Shown here: positions 16,603 to 23,209 of the stretch, one piece after another
Numbering within the stretch: position 1 is the first letter of the stretch
Layout of the letters: every line of letters begins with the position of its first letter
Origin: Rikenellaceae bacterium
Lineage (GTDB): Bacteria; Bacteroidota; Bacteroidia; Bacteroidales; Rikenellaceae
Reading direction: 5' to 3'
Length of the DNA: 32,588 bases
Assembly: GCA_015060075.1 (NCBI GenBank)
Contig: SUZE01000023.1
Location: 1-32,588, forward strand
Translations under genes and position numbers: made by a program
Notes under the pieces: generated by a model
What the model was told of the DNA's origin: nothing
Databases searched by the model: none
What the model saw: only the letters and a program-made list of their open reading frames with translations

Positions 16603-17505
16603 TTACTTCTTTTTATTCAATAGCTTTAACCACTTGTTAAGAGCCTCTTGCCACTCCTTCTCATAGCGAAAACCCTTACGACAAACCCAACCGTGTCCGC
16701 CCTCAGGATAGATGTGCATAGATGCCTTCACGCCGTGATACTTCAATGCTTGATAATAAAGCAACGAACTAATTGGCGGCACGGTGCCGTCATTATCGCT
16801 CAACAGTAAAATTGTTGGCGGTGTAGTCGCTGTAACTTGGTTTTCCAACGAGTATTGCTCTCGCAAAGCGAGTGGATGCGCTTTGCCTAACAAGTGCAAG
16901 AATGTTCCGTGATGAGTCATACATCCGGTACCCGAAATAACAGGATAGAACAATACGGTAAATGCAGGCTTCTTTGCATCTTCGGTGAATGTTGATGTGT
17001 AGGCAGCAAGATGTCCTCCCGCTGACGAGCCACAGATGCCCACCTTCGCAGAATCTACGCCCAACTTTTTGGCATTCTTACGCAAGTATGCCAAACCAGC
17101 CTGTGCATCTTCAAGCGGAACCTCTTTGTGTCCGAAGTTTGGAAGGCGATATTTCACAACCAACGCCGTAACGCCGATACTCTTGAAATACTCGGCAATG
17201 GCAAAGCCCTCGCGCTCGATACATACATTTCTGTATCCCCCACCCGGAAGTATCACGACGGCCTGTCCTGTCGCCTTCTCGGCATCAGCCTTATAGAGGT
17301 AGAATACAGTCTGCGACACATTACTGATATGTCCACTCTTGTTTCGAGCCTCGTCTGCGGTAATCTCGTTGGAGTGAGGAGCATTGCTATTGTTCCAATG
17401 CTTGATAATCTTATCGGCATTGCACGGAATCTCCACAAAGGTCTGCTGTGCCGATGCTCCAAACACAACTGCGAACAGGAGTGCAAAACTCAAAATTCGT
17501 TTCAT
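16603..17505 (-). CDS. Secreted alpha/beta-hydrolase, acetyl-esterase-like (copy 2)
   Basis: I start at ATG 17505 (300 residues, MKRILSFALLFAVVFGASAQ, a clear signal peptide). The frame to 17589 would run into leuS. Key motifs parallel copy 1: VVILPGGGYRNVCIEREG, GICGSSAGGHLAAY (nucleophile Ser), LLLSDNDGTVPP (Asp) and YPEGGHGWVCRKGF (His). The sequence is clearly divergent, so the duplication is old. It lies 14 bases after the leuS stop and 14 bases before copy 1. Confidence 0.9.
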   Translation of the reverse strand: MKRILSFALLFAVVFGASAQQTFVEIPCNADKIIKHWNNSNAPHSNEITADEARNKSGHISNVSQTVFYLYKADAEKATGQAVVILPGGGYRNVCIEREGFAIAEYFKSIGVTALVVKYRLPNFGHKEVPLEDAQAGLAYLRKNAKKLGVDSAKVGICGSSAGGHLAAYTSTFTEDAKKPAFTVLFYPVISGTGCMTHHGTFLHLLGKAHPLALREQYSLENQVTATTPPTILLLSDNDGTVPPISSLLYYQALKYHGVKASMHIYPEGGHGWVCRKGFRYEKEWQEALNKWLKLLNKKK

Positions 17506-17519
17506 AATCGTAATATATG

Positions 17520-20267
17520 CTATTTTACAATGTTGATAATTTTGCCCGGAACAACGATAATCTTCTTCGGAGCAGCACCCTCCAACCACTTTTGAGCCTC
17601 CTCCTTCGTTACGATATCCGCCTGAATATCGGCTGGCGAGGTTGTGAGTGGGTACTCCTGCTTGAAGCGGAGTTTGCCGTTAATCATCACAGGATACTCG
17701 AATGCGCTCTCCACCAAGTACTTCTCCTCGCATAGAGGGTACGAAGCATCACACACGCTATCCTTGTGTCCCAACATCGACCACAACTGCTCAGTGATAT
17801 GCGGAGCAAATGGGTTGAGAAGTATTGTAAGCGGCTCCAAAATTTCGCGCTTGTGGCACTCTCCCAACTCGTTAATGCAAATCATAAACGCTGCAACCGA
17901 GGTGTTGAACGAGAAGTTTTCGATATCCTCTCTAATCTTCTTTATAGTCTTGTGCAAGGTTTTCAACTCCTTGTCGGTGGCCTTCTCATCGGTCACCGCC
18001 CACTCGCCCGTGCGGGTGTGGAACAGTCGCCAATAGCGGCGCAAGAACTTGTGAACGCCATCAATGCCGTTGGTATCCCAAGGCTTCGACTGCTCCAATG
18101 GTCCGAGGAACATCTCGTACATACGGAGCGTATCTGCGCCATACTGCTCGACAATATAGTCCGGATTTACAACATTAAACATCGACTTCGACATCTTCTC
18201 AACTGCCCAACCGCAGATATATTGTCCATTTTCGAGGATAAACTCTGCATCGGCAAACTCCGGACGCCAAGCGCGGAAGGCATCGAGGTCGAGAATATCA
18301 TTTTTCACAATGTTTACATCGACATGAATCTCCTGTGTTTCGTACTCATTGCGGAGGTTGAGCGACACAAACTTGTTTGTGCCAACCACACGATATACAA
18401 AGTTCGAACGACCTTGAATCATACCCTGATTTACCAACTTGCGGAACGGCTCGCTCTCGCAAACATAGCCGAGGTCGTAGAGGAACATATTCCAGAAACG
18501 CGAGTACATCAAGTGTCCCGTAGCGTGCTCGATACCGCCGACATACAAATCTACGCTGCGCCAATAGTCGTTAGCCTCCTTCGAAACGAGAGCCTCCGAG
18601 TTGTGTGGGTCCATATAGCGGAGGTAGTATGCCGAAGAACCTGCAAAGCCCGGCATTGTCGAGAGTTCATACTCCCAACCCTCAATGCGTGCCAATGGTG
18701 GCTCGCCCTGCTCGGTAGGTCCGAAGTTCTCGATTGGCGGCAAGGTCAGCGGCAACTCGCTCTCGTCAAGCGGGAGTGCCATATCGCCCTTGTAACGAAT
18801 TGGGAACGGCTCTCCCCAATAGCGTTGGCGCGAGAATATAGCGTCACGCAAACGATAGTTTACAAGTCGCTTACCAAGACCTCGATTCTCCACCTCCTCG
18901 AACATCTCAACAATGGCAACCTTAACATCTTTGCCATTGAGGAAGTCGGAGTTTATGAGGCAGCCCTCCTTTGCATCGTACGAAGACTCTTCGAGGTTTC
19001 CACCCTCAACCACAGGCACGATATCTAAACCAAAGTGACGAGCAAAGGCATAATCACGAGAGTCGTGCGCAGGAACAGCCATAATTGCGCCCGTTCCGTA
19101 GCCCGCCAACACATAGTCCGAAGCGTAAATCGGAATACGCTTGCCAGTGAATGGATTTGTCGCATACGAGCCGGTGAATACTCCGCTTACGCGCTTTGTT
19201 TCGGCAATACGCTCACGCTCGCTGCGCTTCTTGGTCTGCTCAATATACGCCTCAACCGCCTCCTTCTGCTCAGCAGTGGTCATATCTGCAATCCACTCGT
19301 GCTCCGGAGCAACAACCATAAATGTTACACCAAAGATTGTGTCGGGGCGAGTAGTGAAAATCTCCAATTTGCGGGTTTCGCCATTTGCCATCTCTGCATC
19401 GAAGAATACCTGCGCACCCTCCGAGCGACCTATCCAATTGCGCTGAATCTCTTTGAGCGACTCGCTCCATTCAAGCTGGTCGAGTCCATCGAGCATACGC
19501 TGTGCATAAGCCGTAACACGCAACAGCCACTGCTTCATTCGCTTCTGCTCGACAGGGAATCCGCCACGAACAGACAGACCATCTTTCACCTCATCGTTTG
19601 CGAGTACGGTACCCAACTGTGGACACCAGTTCACCATTGTATCGGCACGGAAGGCAAGGCGATAGTTTTGCAACACCTGCTCCCTCTCTGCCTCGCTCTT
19701 TGCGCTCCACTCCTCTGCGGTAAAGTGCAACTCTGTGGTGCAAGCCGCATCAACTCCCTCGGTGCCGTGCTTCTCGAAGTGCGCTACGAGGTCTGCGATA
19801 GGCTCTGCCTTTTGGGTAGCGTTGTTATAGTAATGGGCGAACATTTTAAGAAATGCCCACTGTGTCCATTTGTAGTATTCGGGCTCGCAAGTGCGTACCT
19901 CACGGCTCCAATCGTAGGAGAATCCTATTTTGTCCAACTGCTCACGGTAGCGGGCAATATTCTGCTCGGTGGTTACGGCAGGGTGCTGACCTGTTTGGAT
20001 AGCATACTGCTCGGCAGGCAAGCCAAAGGCATCGTAGCCCATAGGATGCAAAACATTGTAACCACACAATCGCTTGTAGCGCGAGTAGATATCCGAGGCG
20101 ATATATCCGAGTGGGTGTCCCACATGCAGACCTGCTCCCGATGGGTATGGGAACATATCCAACACATAGAACTTCGGGCGGGAGTTGTCTACCTCAACCT
20201 TGTAGATACCTCGCTCCTGCCACTCCTTTTGCCACTTACTTTCAATCTCTTTGAAATTGTACTCCAT
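17520..20267 (-). CDS. leuS: Leucyl-tRNA synthetase
   Basis: The 915-residue product is a full class I synthetase. The HIGH motif reads HVGH (48-51) after FPYPSGAGL, and KMSKS lies at 691-695. The CP1 editing domain is present, with [20 protein letters not shown] and the [16 protein letters not shown] segment. The tRNA-binding C-terminal helices follow. It charges tRNA-Leu and clears mischarged tRNA. It is the first gene of the long minus-strand run, with a -7 box 70 bases upstream of the start. Confidence 0.98.
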   Translation of the reverse strand: MEYNFKEIESKWQKEWQERGIYKVEVDNSRPKFYVLDMFPYPSGAGLHVGHPLGYIASDIYSRYKRLCGYNVLHPMGYDAFGLPAEQYAIQTGQHPAVTTEQNIARYREQLDKIGFSYDWSREVRTCEPEYYKWTQWAFLKMFAHYYNNATQKAEPIADLVAHFEKHGTEGVDAACTTELHFTAEEWSAKSEAEREQVLQNYRLAFRADTMVNWCPQLGTVLANDEVKDGLSVRGGFPVEQKRMKQWLLRVTAYAQRMLDGLDQLEWSESLKEIQRNWIGRSEGAQVFFDAEMANGETRKLEIFTTRPDTIFGVTFMVVAPEHEWIADMTTAEQKEAVEAYIEQTKKRSERERIAETKRVSGVFTGSYATNPFTGKRIPIYASDYVLAGYGTGAIMAVPAHDSRDYAFARHFGLDIVPVVEGGNLEESSYDAKEGCLINSDFLNGKDVKVAIVEMFEEVENRGLGKRLVNYRLRDAIFSRQRYWGEPFPIRYKGDMALPLDESELPLTLPPIENFGPTEQGEPPLARIEGWEYELSTMPGFAGSSAYYLRYMDPHNSEALVSKEANDYWRSVDLYVGGIEHATGHLMYSRFWNMFLYDLGYVCESEPFRKLVNQGMIQGRSNFVYRVVGTNKFVSLNLRNEYETQEIHVDVNIVKNDILDLDAFRAWRPEFADAEFILENGQYICGWAVEKMSKSMFNVVNPDYIVEQYGADTLRMYEMFLGPLEQSKPWDTNGIDGVHKFLRRYWRLFHTRTGEWAVTDEKATDKELKTLHKTIKKIREDIENFSFNTSVAAFMICINELGECHKREILEPLTILLNPFAPHITEQLWSMLGHKDSVCDASYPLCEEKYLVESAFEYPVMINGKLRFKQEYPLTTSPADIQADIVTKEEAQKWLEGAAPKKIIVVPGKIINIVK

Positions 20268-20309
20268 ATACTTATATTGTTATTTTTGAATTTGCTCTCT
20301 TCGTGTGCG

Positions 20310-20325
20310 TGCGTACGCATATGCG
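20310..20325 (-). promoter_or_regulatory. Two overlapping palindromes in the leuS leader
   Basis: TGCGTACGCA (20310-20319) and CGCATATGCG (20316-20325) are each perfect 10-bp palindromes sharing four bases. They lie between the predicted leuS transcription start and its ATG, so they could form alternative short hairpins or bind a dimeric regulator. Function unknown. Confidence 0.5.
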
Positions 20326-20336
20326 CACTCAATTCG

Positions 20337-20344
20337 CAAAGATA
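20337..20344 (-). promoter_or_regulatory. -7 box of the leuS promoter
   Basis: TATCTTTG on the minus strand matches the Bacteroidetes TAnnTTTG box. No good TTTG is found at the -33 position, which is occupied by the adjacent TTAATTC repeat tract. Confidence 0.6.
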
Positions 20345-20358
20345 GCGAATAAAATTGA

Positions 20359-20386
20359 GAATTAAGAATTAAGTATTAAGAATTTT
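20359..20386. repeat. Four-copy 7-bp repeat upstream of leuS
   Basis: Units GAATTAA, GAATTAA, GTATTAA, GAATTTT on the plus strand (TTAATTC on the minus strand). It sits just upstream of the leuS -7 box. The same unit recurs at 30836-30870. Confidence 0.85.
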
Positions 20387-20428
20387 AGATAAGACACATG
20401 ATAAATGCAAAATGCATGTAACAGAAAA

Positions 20429-20494
20429 GCCTGCAATCGCCATTTTTGGCGGTGCGGAGATACACGCAGGAGGTAACCTTCGGTGAGAATCCGC
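20429..20494. other. Unexplained structured segment between leuS and tRNA-Cys
   Basis: CCTGC (20430-20434) pairs with GCAGG (20466-20470) and encloses CGCCA/TGGCG (20438-20442 and 20447-20451, T4 loop) and GTG/CAC. A competing pairing joins GCGGA (20454-20458) to TCCGC (20490-20494). On the minus strand the outer stem is followed by CTTTTCTG. No known RNA family could be assigned. Confidence 0.4.
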
Positions 20495-20533
20495 AAAAAG
20501 AGCCAGCCTAACAAAATCTGTTAGGCTGGCTCT
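20495..20533 (-). terminator. Rho-independent terminator of tRNA-Cys
   Basis: A perfect 15-bp stem (20499-20513 with 20519-20533) and 5-base loop, followed on the minus strand by five T (20495-20499). It begins a few bases beyond the 3' end of tRNA-Cys. Confidence 0.9.
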
Positions 20534-20537
20534 CATG

Positions 20538-20608
20538 AGGTCTGAAGCGGATTCGAACCGCTGTACGAGGTTTTGCAGACCTCTGCCTAGCCACTCGGCC
20601 ATCAGACC
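20538..20608 (-). tRNA. tRNA-Cys(GCA)
   Basis: On the minus strand the acceptor arms GGTCTGA and TCAGACC pair perfectly over 7 bp. The anticodon stem GAGGT/ACCTC encloses the loop CTGCAAA, giving anticodon GCA. The T-arm contains GGTTCGAATCC, and the discriminator base is T, as expected for cysteine tRNA. CCA is not encoded. Its own promoter and terminator flank it. Confidence 0.97.
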
Positions 20609-20629
20609 ATTTCTCTCCCTTTCGGAGTG

Positions 20630-20660
20630 CAAATATACAAACTTTTATCCAATCTGCAAA
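20630..20660 (-). promoter_or_regulatory. Promoter of tRNA-Cys
   Basis: On the minus strand TTTG (20657-20660) and TATATTTG (20630-20637) are separated by 19 bases, a near-perfect Bacteroidetes promoter. It lies about 22 bases upstream of the mature tRNA 5' end. Confidence 0.87.
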
Positions 20661-21157
20661 TTTTATTCTCATTTTCCGCCAAAACTTTTGTTTTTCGGCA
20701 TAAGCAAAGGAGGTCTGAGAGGGCAAGGAATGAGGAGTAAAAACATTCTGCGCTCTCCTATTGGGCGACCAGCGGGTGCAAATCCTATTTAATCCCATAA
20801 TCACCTGCGCTGTGACCACGCTCTGCGTCCGCAATAACTAAAAAACCAACCGCCGACCCCAAAAAATTAAAATTATAATTCCCATATCTTGCTAAATATC
20901 AACGACATATCCCGTCTATTTTTGTTTATTTTCACGACTTGGTTACAATTTGTAAGTTTTGTCAGCGCTTTATCTTACGATTTTATGCATAATTTCCCAA
21001 ATCGGTTTCAATTAAAAGGCAAAACTCATTGAGCTGTGATTTTTTGCAAAAAATATTGTTACAATATGTAAAATATGTATAATTTCGCACTTGTTGTTGC
21101 TGAAAAAACAGAAAAAAATCACACATATTTTTATTAATTTATTAATTTTTATTTGTT
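20661..21157. other. Intergenic region between tRNA-Cys and the poly-G lipoprotein
   Basis: No convincing gene is seen. The left part holds one copy of a dispersed repeat (20784-20835). The right part is AT-rich and should contain the promoter and leader of the 21158 gene. TATTTTTG at 20917-20924 fits a -7 box but lacks a clear -33 partner, so the start of transcription is uncertain. Confidence 0.5.
20784..20835 (-). repeat. Dispersed repeat, copy A
   Basis: On the minus strand it begins ATTGCG and contains TCAC, GCAGGTGATTA and GGATT. By hand it matches copy B (23023-23074, plus strand) at about 36 of 52 positions with no gaps. Read as protein both give QVI-x-GLNR, but neither looks like a real gene. 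Confidence 0.55.
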
Positions 21158-22336
21158 ATGAAAAAGTTTTTTGCACTTGCACTTTTGGCAGCCGTTGCAC
21201 TTGTTGGCTGTAATCCGAACGACCCAGACAATGGGGGGGGGAACAATCCTGTTAAGCCTTGTACTGAACACGATGCTGACTATATCCTCAACGAGGTTTC
21301 GGGCATCTACTACGGTAACCAATATAGTGCATCTGAGGATGTTTTCAACTATGGTCTTGTTTTGTCGAATCAGCCAAATGTTTACGACATTGTAACAGGT
21401 GACATTCTCGCTATTTGGCCTAACTCACAGTATTTTTTCCTTGACCTTTATTCGACAACTCCATCTTCAAATTACAGCGTTTCATTCAAGATTCCTAACG
21501 GTGTATATACTTTTGATGTGGAAAACAGCGCAACGGCTGGTACAGTCGGCGCAGAATACTCATATCTTGTTCTCGTAGGTGAAGACACAGAGAGCGAAGA
21601 TGGAGCAGAGGTCGTATATTTTGAAAGCGGCGTTGTTTCCGTTTCGGACAATCTTATTGATGCTGTGTTAATAACCGCAGAGGGCAAGCAGTATCATATT
21701 CAATGTGGAAATGACAGCGTTGATAACACCAATTCGTTTGGTGCTGCCGCAATTCCAGGAGAGTATTCGACTTTGACCGGCAATTTGACTGTTCCTTTCA
21801 ATGTGCCATATTTGATTGCTGAGCATTTTGGTGATTACTATGTACTTGGTAAGGACGATTGGGTGCTTTATCTCTATGATTTAGAAAGTGGACACACTGT
21901 TATGTTGGAACTTCTCGCTCCTACAAGCAATGCCGAAACGCTCCCTCTTGGAACATTCTCTGTATCAAACGATATCAGCAAGTCGCAACTTGTTTTCCCT
22001 GGATATGTTGATGCTTACGGCGAATCATACTTCTCGTGGTATGCACAAATAGATATGGAAACAGAGGAAGGTCTCGCCCTTGCCCCAATTAAGAGCGGCT
22101 CGGTTACTATTGCACAGGATGGAGAATCTTATTCTGTAGCGTTTAACCTCAAAGACGATAAGGGTAACACAATTGATGGAACATGTGTTTCGGAGGTAGA
22201 AATTTACTCTGATGTAGCCGGCGCATCTGTTTTCAAGGTTTCGGCTAACAACCAACCAAAGTTGCCTAAGTTTGCCCACGCGAAAAAGCAACCTACTCCT
22301 CGCAAGGTTAAGCCTACAATGGTTTTGAAGAAGTAA
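21158..22336 (+). CDS. Two-domain surface lipoprotein with a nine-G tract after the signal
   Basis: The 392-residue product has a lipoprotein signal (LVGC, C18) followed by the tether NPNDPDNGGGNNP. The three glycines are encoded by nine consecutive G (21233-21241). Two related beta-rich domains follow. The second (about 200-355) has EHFGDYYVLG, LPLGTFSVSND, FSWYAQIDM, APIKSGSVTIA and FNLKDDKGNTIDGTC; the first (about 40-180) shows a looser version. The same domain makes up the next gene. A basic C-terminal tail (KKQPTPRKVKPTMVLKK) ends the protein. The family is typical of Bacteroidales lipoproteins of unknown role; no catalytic residues are seen. Slippage in the G-run would shift the frame and truncate the protein, suggesting on/off switching (inference). 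A terminator-like hairpin follows. Confidence 0.82.
   Translation: MKKFFALALLAAVALVGCNPNDPDNGGGNNPVKPCTEHDADYILNEVSGIYYGNQYSASEDVFNYGLVLSNQPNVYDIVTGDILAIWPNSQYFFLDLYSTTPSSNYSVSFKIPNGVYTFDVENSATAGTVGAEYSYLVLVGEDTESEDGAEVVYFESGVVSVSDNLIDAVLITAEGKQYHIQCGNDSVDNTNSFGAAAIPGEYSTLTGNLTVPFNVPYLIAEHFGDYYVLGKDDWVLYLYDLESGHTVMLELLAPTSNAETLPLGTFSVSNDISKSQLVFPGYVDAYGESYFSWYAQIDMETEEGLALAPIKSGSVTIAQDGESYSVAFNLKDDKGNTIDGTCVSEVEIYSDVAGASVFKVSANNQPKLPKFAHAKKQPTPRKVKPTMVLKK
21233..21241. repeat. Homopolymer of nine G inside a lipoprotein gene
   Basis: Nine G in frame as GGG GGG GGG, 25 codons after the start. It is the longest G-run I noticed in the window. Such tracts are classic sites of slipped-strand mispairing. 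Confidence 0.95.
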
Positions 22337-22367
22337 AACACGGTTTTTGATTTTACAATAATTTATG

Positions 22368-22399
22368 AAAGGCAGGTAGCGAGAGTTGCCTGCCTTTTT
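22368..22399 (+). terminator. Terminator between the two paralogous lipoprotein genes
   Basis: Arms AAAGGCAGG (22368-22376) and CCTGCCTTT (22389-22397) pair perfectly with a 12-base loop, and the T-run ends at 22399. The next ATG is only 27 bases further, leaving no room for a separate promoter, so it may act as a partial terminator. Confidence 0.82.
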
Positions 22400-22425
22400 C
22401 ATCGGAAAAAGAATAGTTGTTTTTT

Positions 22426-22989
22426 ATGAAGCGATTACTACTTGTAACCTGTACTGTGGTTGCGATGTGTGCATGCAACCATGCAAATACAGTCGCCAAC
22501 ACAACCCCTCCACGCCCCGAAAATGCGCTCTCAACACTTACCGAGGATTTGACACTGAGTTTTGGAGATGACACATCGCTTGTATATGCCGACTGCTTTG
22601 GCGACTACTACGATATAGGGCTATATATGTGGCAATTCTACTTTATGGAGTTCGAGAAGAAAGAGCAACTCTGTATTGAGGTTATGGTATCCTCAACAGA
22701 ACTCGTTATCCCCACCGGAACTTTCGCCGCCACAAGCAATATCTTTCAAGAGAACGGACTTTTGCGAGGTGTTGTAGATGAAGAGAACTATGATGCCTAT
22801 TCGTGGTACACCCGCCTTGCCACAACAAATATGGAGGCAGCAAAAGCTCCTATAACGGCAGGCACAATGACTATCATCGCCAATGAAGATGGCACACACA
22901 CTGCAACATTCAACCTGCTTGATGATGCTCAAAACAAGGTCATAGGCGGTTGTACAAACTCGATTATTATTGAAGATTTTAGGTTGTAA
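22426..22989 (+). CDS. Small lipoprotein, paralogue of the preceding gene's C-terminal domain
   Basis: From ATG 22426 the product has 187 residues with a lipoprotein signal (MCAC, C17). The rest is one domain matching the second domain of the 21158 gene in order: CFGDYYDIGLYMWQFYFME, IPTGTFAATSNIF, YSWYTRLAT, APITAGTMTII and FNLLDDAQNKVIGGC. It is thus a divergent single-domain relative, made by tandem duplication. There is no catalytic motif; the function is unknown. It probably relies on readthrough of the hairpin upstream. Confidence 0.8.
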   Translation: MKRLLLVTCTVVAMCACNHANTVANTTPPRPENALSTLTEDLTLSFGDDTSLVYADCFGDYYDIGLYMWQFYFMEFEKKEQLCIEVMVSSTELVIPTGTFAATSNIFQENGLLRGVVDEENYDAYSWYTRLATTNMEAAKAPITAGTMTIIANEDGTHTATFNLLDDAQNKVIGGCTNSIIIEDFRL

Positions 22990-23022
22990 GGGTTAGTAAA
23001 GTGGCGCTTTCGCTTTTTCGTC

Positions 23023-23074
23023 ATTGCGTACTCCCTACCCTTTCACGGTGCAGGTGATTACAGGATTGAACAGG
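23023..23074 (+). repeat. Dispersed repeat, copy B
   Basis: It begins CGTCATTGCG (from 23019) and contains GCAGGTGATTA and GGATT. It matches copy A on the opposite strand. The leading CGTCATTGCG is shared with the hairpin element at 27899. Confidence 0.55.
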
Positions 23075-23139
23075 GGGCGCTCACTTCGCTCGCTTACAGA
23101 GGTGCAGTTCAAATTTTTTACAACATTAAAGTGTATCTT

Positions 23140-23187
23140 CCCTAAAATAATAGAGCGTATCCAACTATTTTTTTGGATACGCTCTAT
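23140..23187 (-). terminator. Terminator of the 760-residue secreted protein gene
   Basis: A perfect 15-bp stem (23150-23164 with 23173-23187) lies 23 bases beyond the minus-strand stop. On the minus strand it is followed by TATTTTAGGG, a weak T-rich tail. Confidence 0.7.
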
Positions 23188-23209
23188 CATTCAAAATCGT
23201 ATAACAACC

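Noticed and set aside
20460..20494. CGGTGAGAATCCG string resembling part of a cobalamin riboswitch
   Set aside because: The other conserved parts (the CCCGC-ACTGT segment and GCCACTG box) are missing and no B12-related gene follows. Likely chance similarity.
20508..20834. Minus-strand ORF of 108 codons over tRNA-Cys
   Set aside because: It overlaps the tRNA, its promoter and a terminator, and its N-terminal part is a dispersed repeat. Not a gene.
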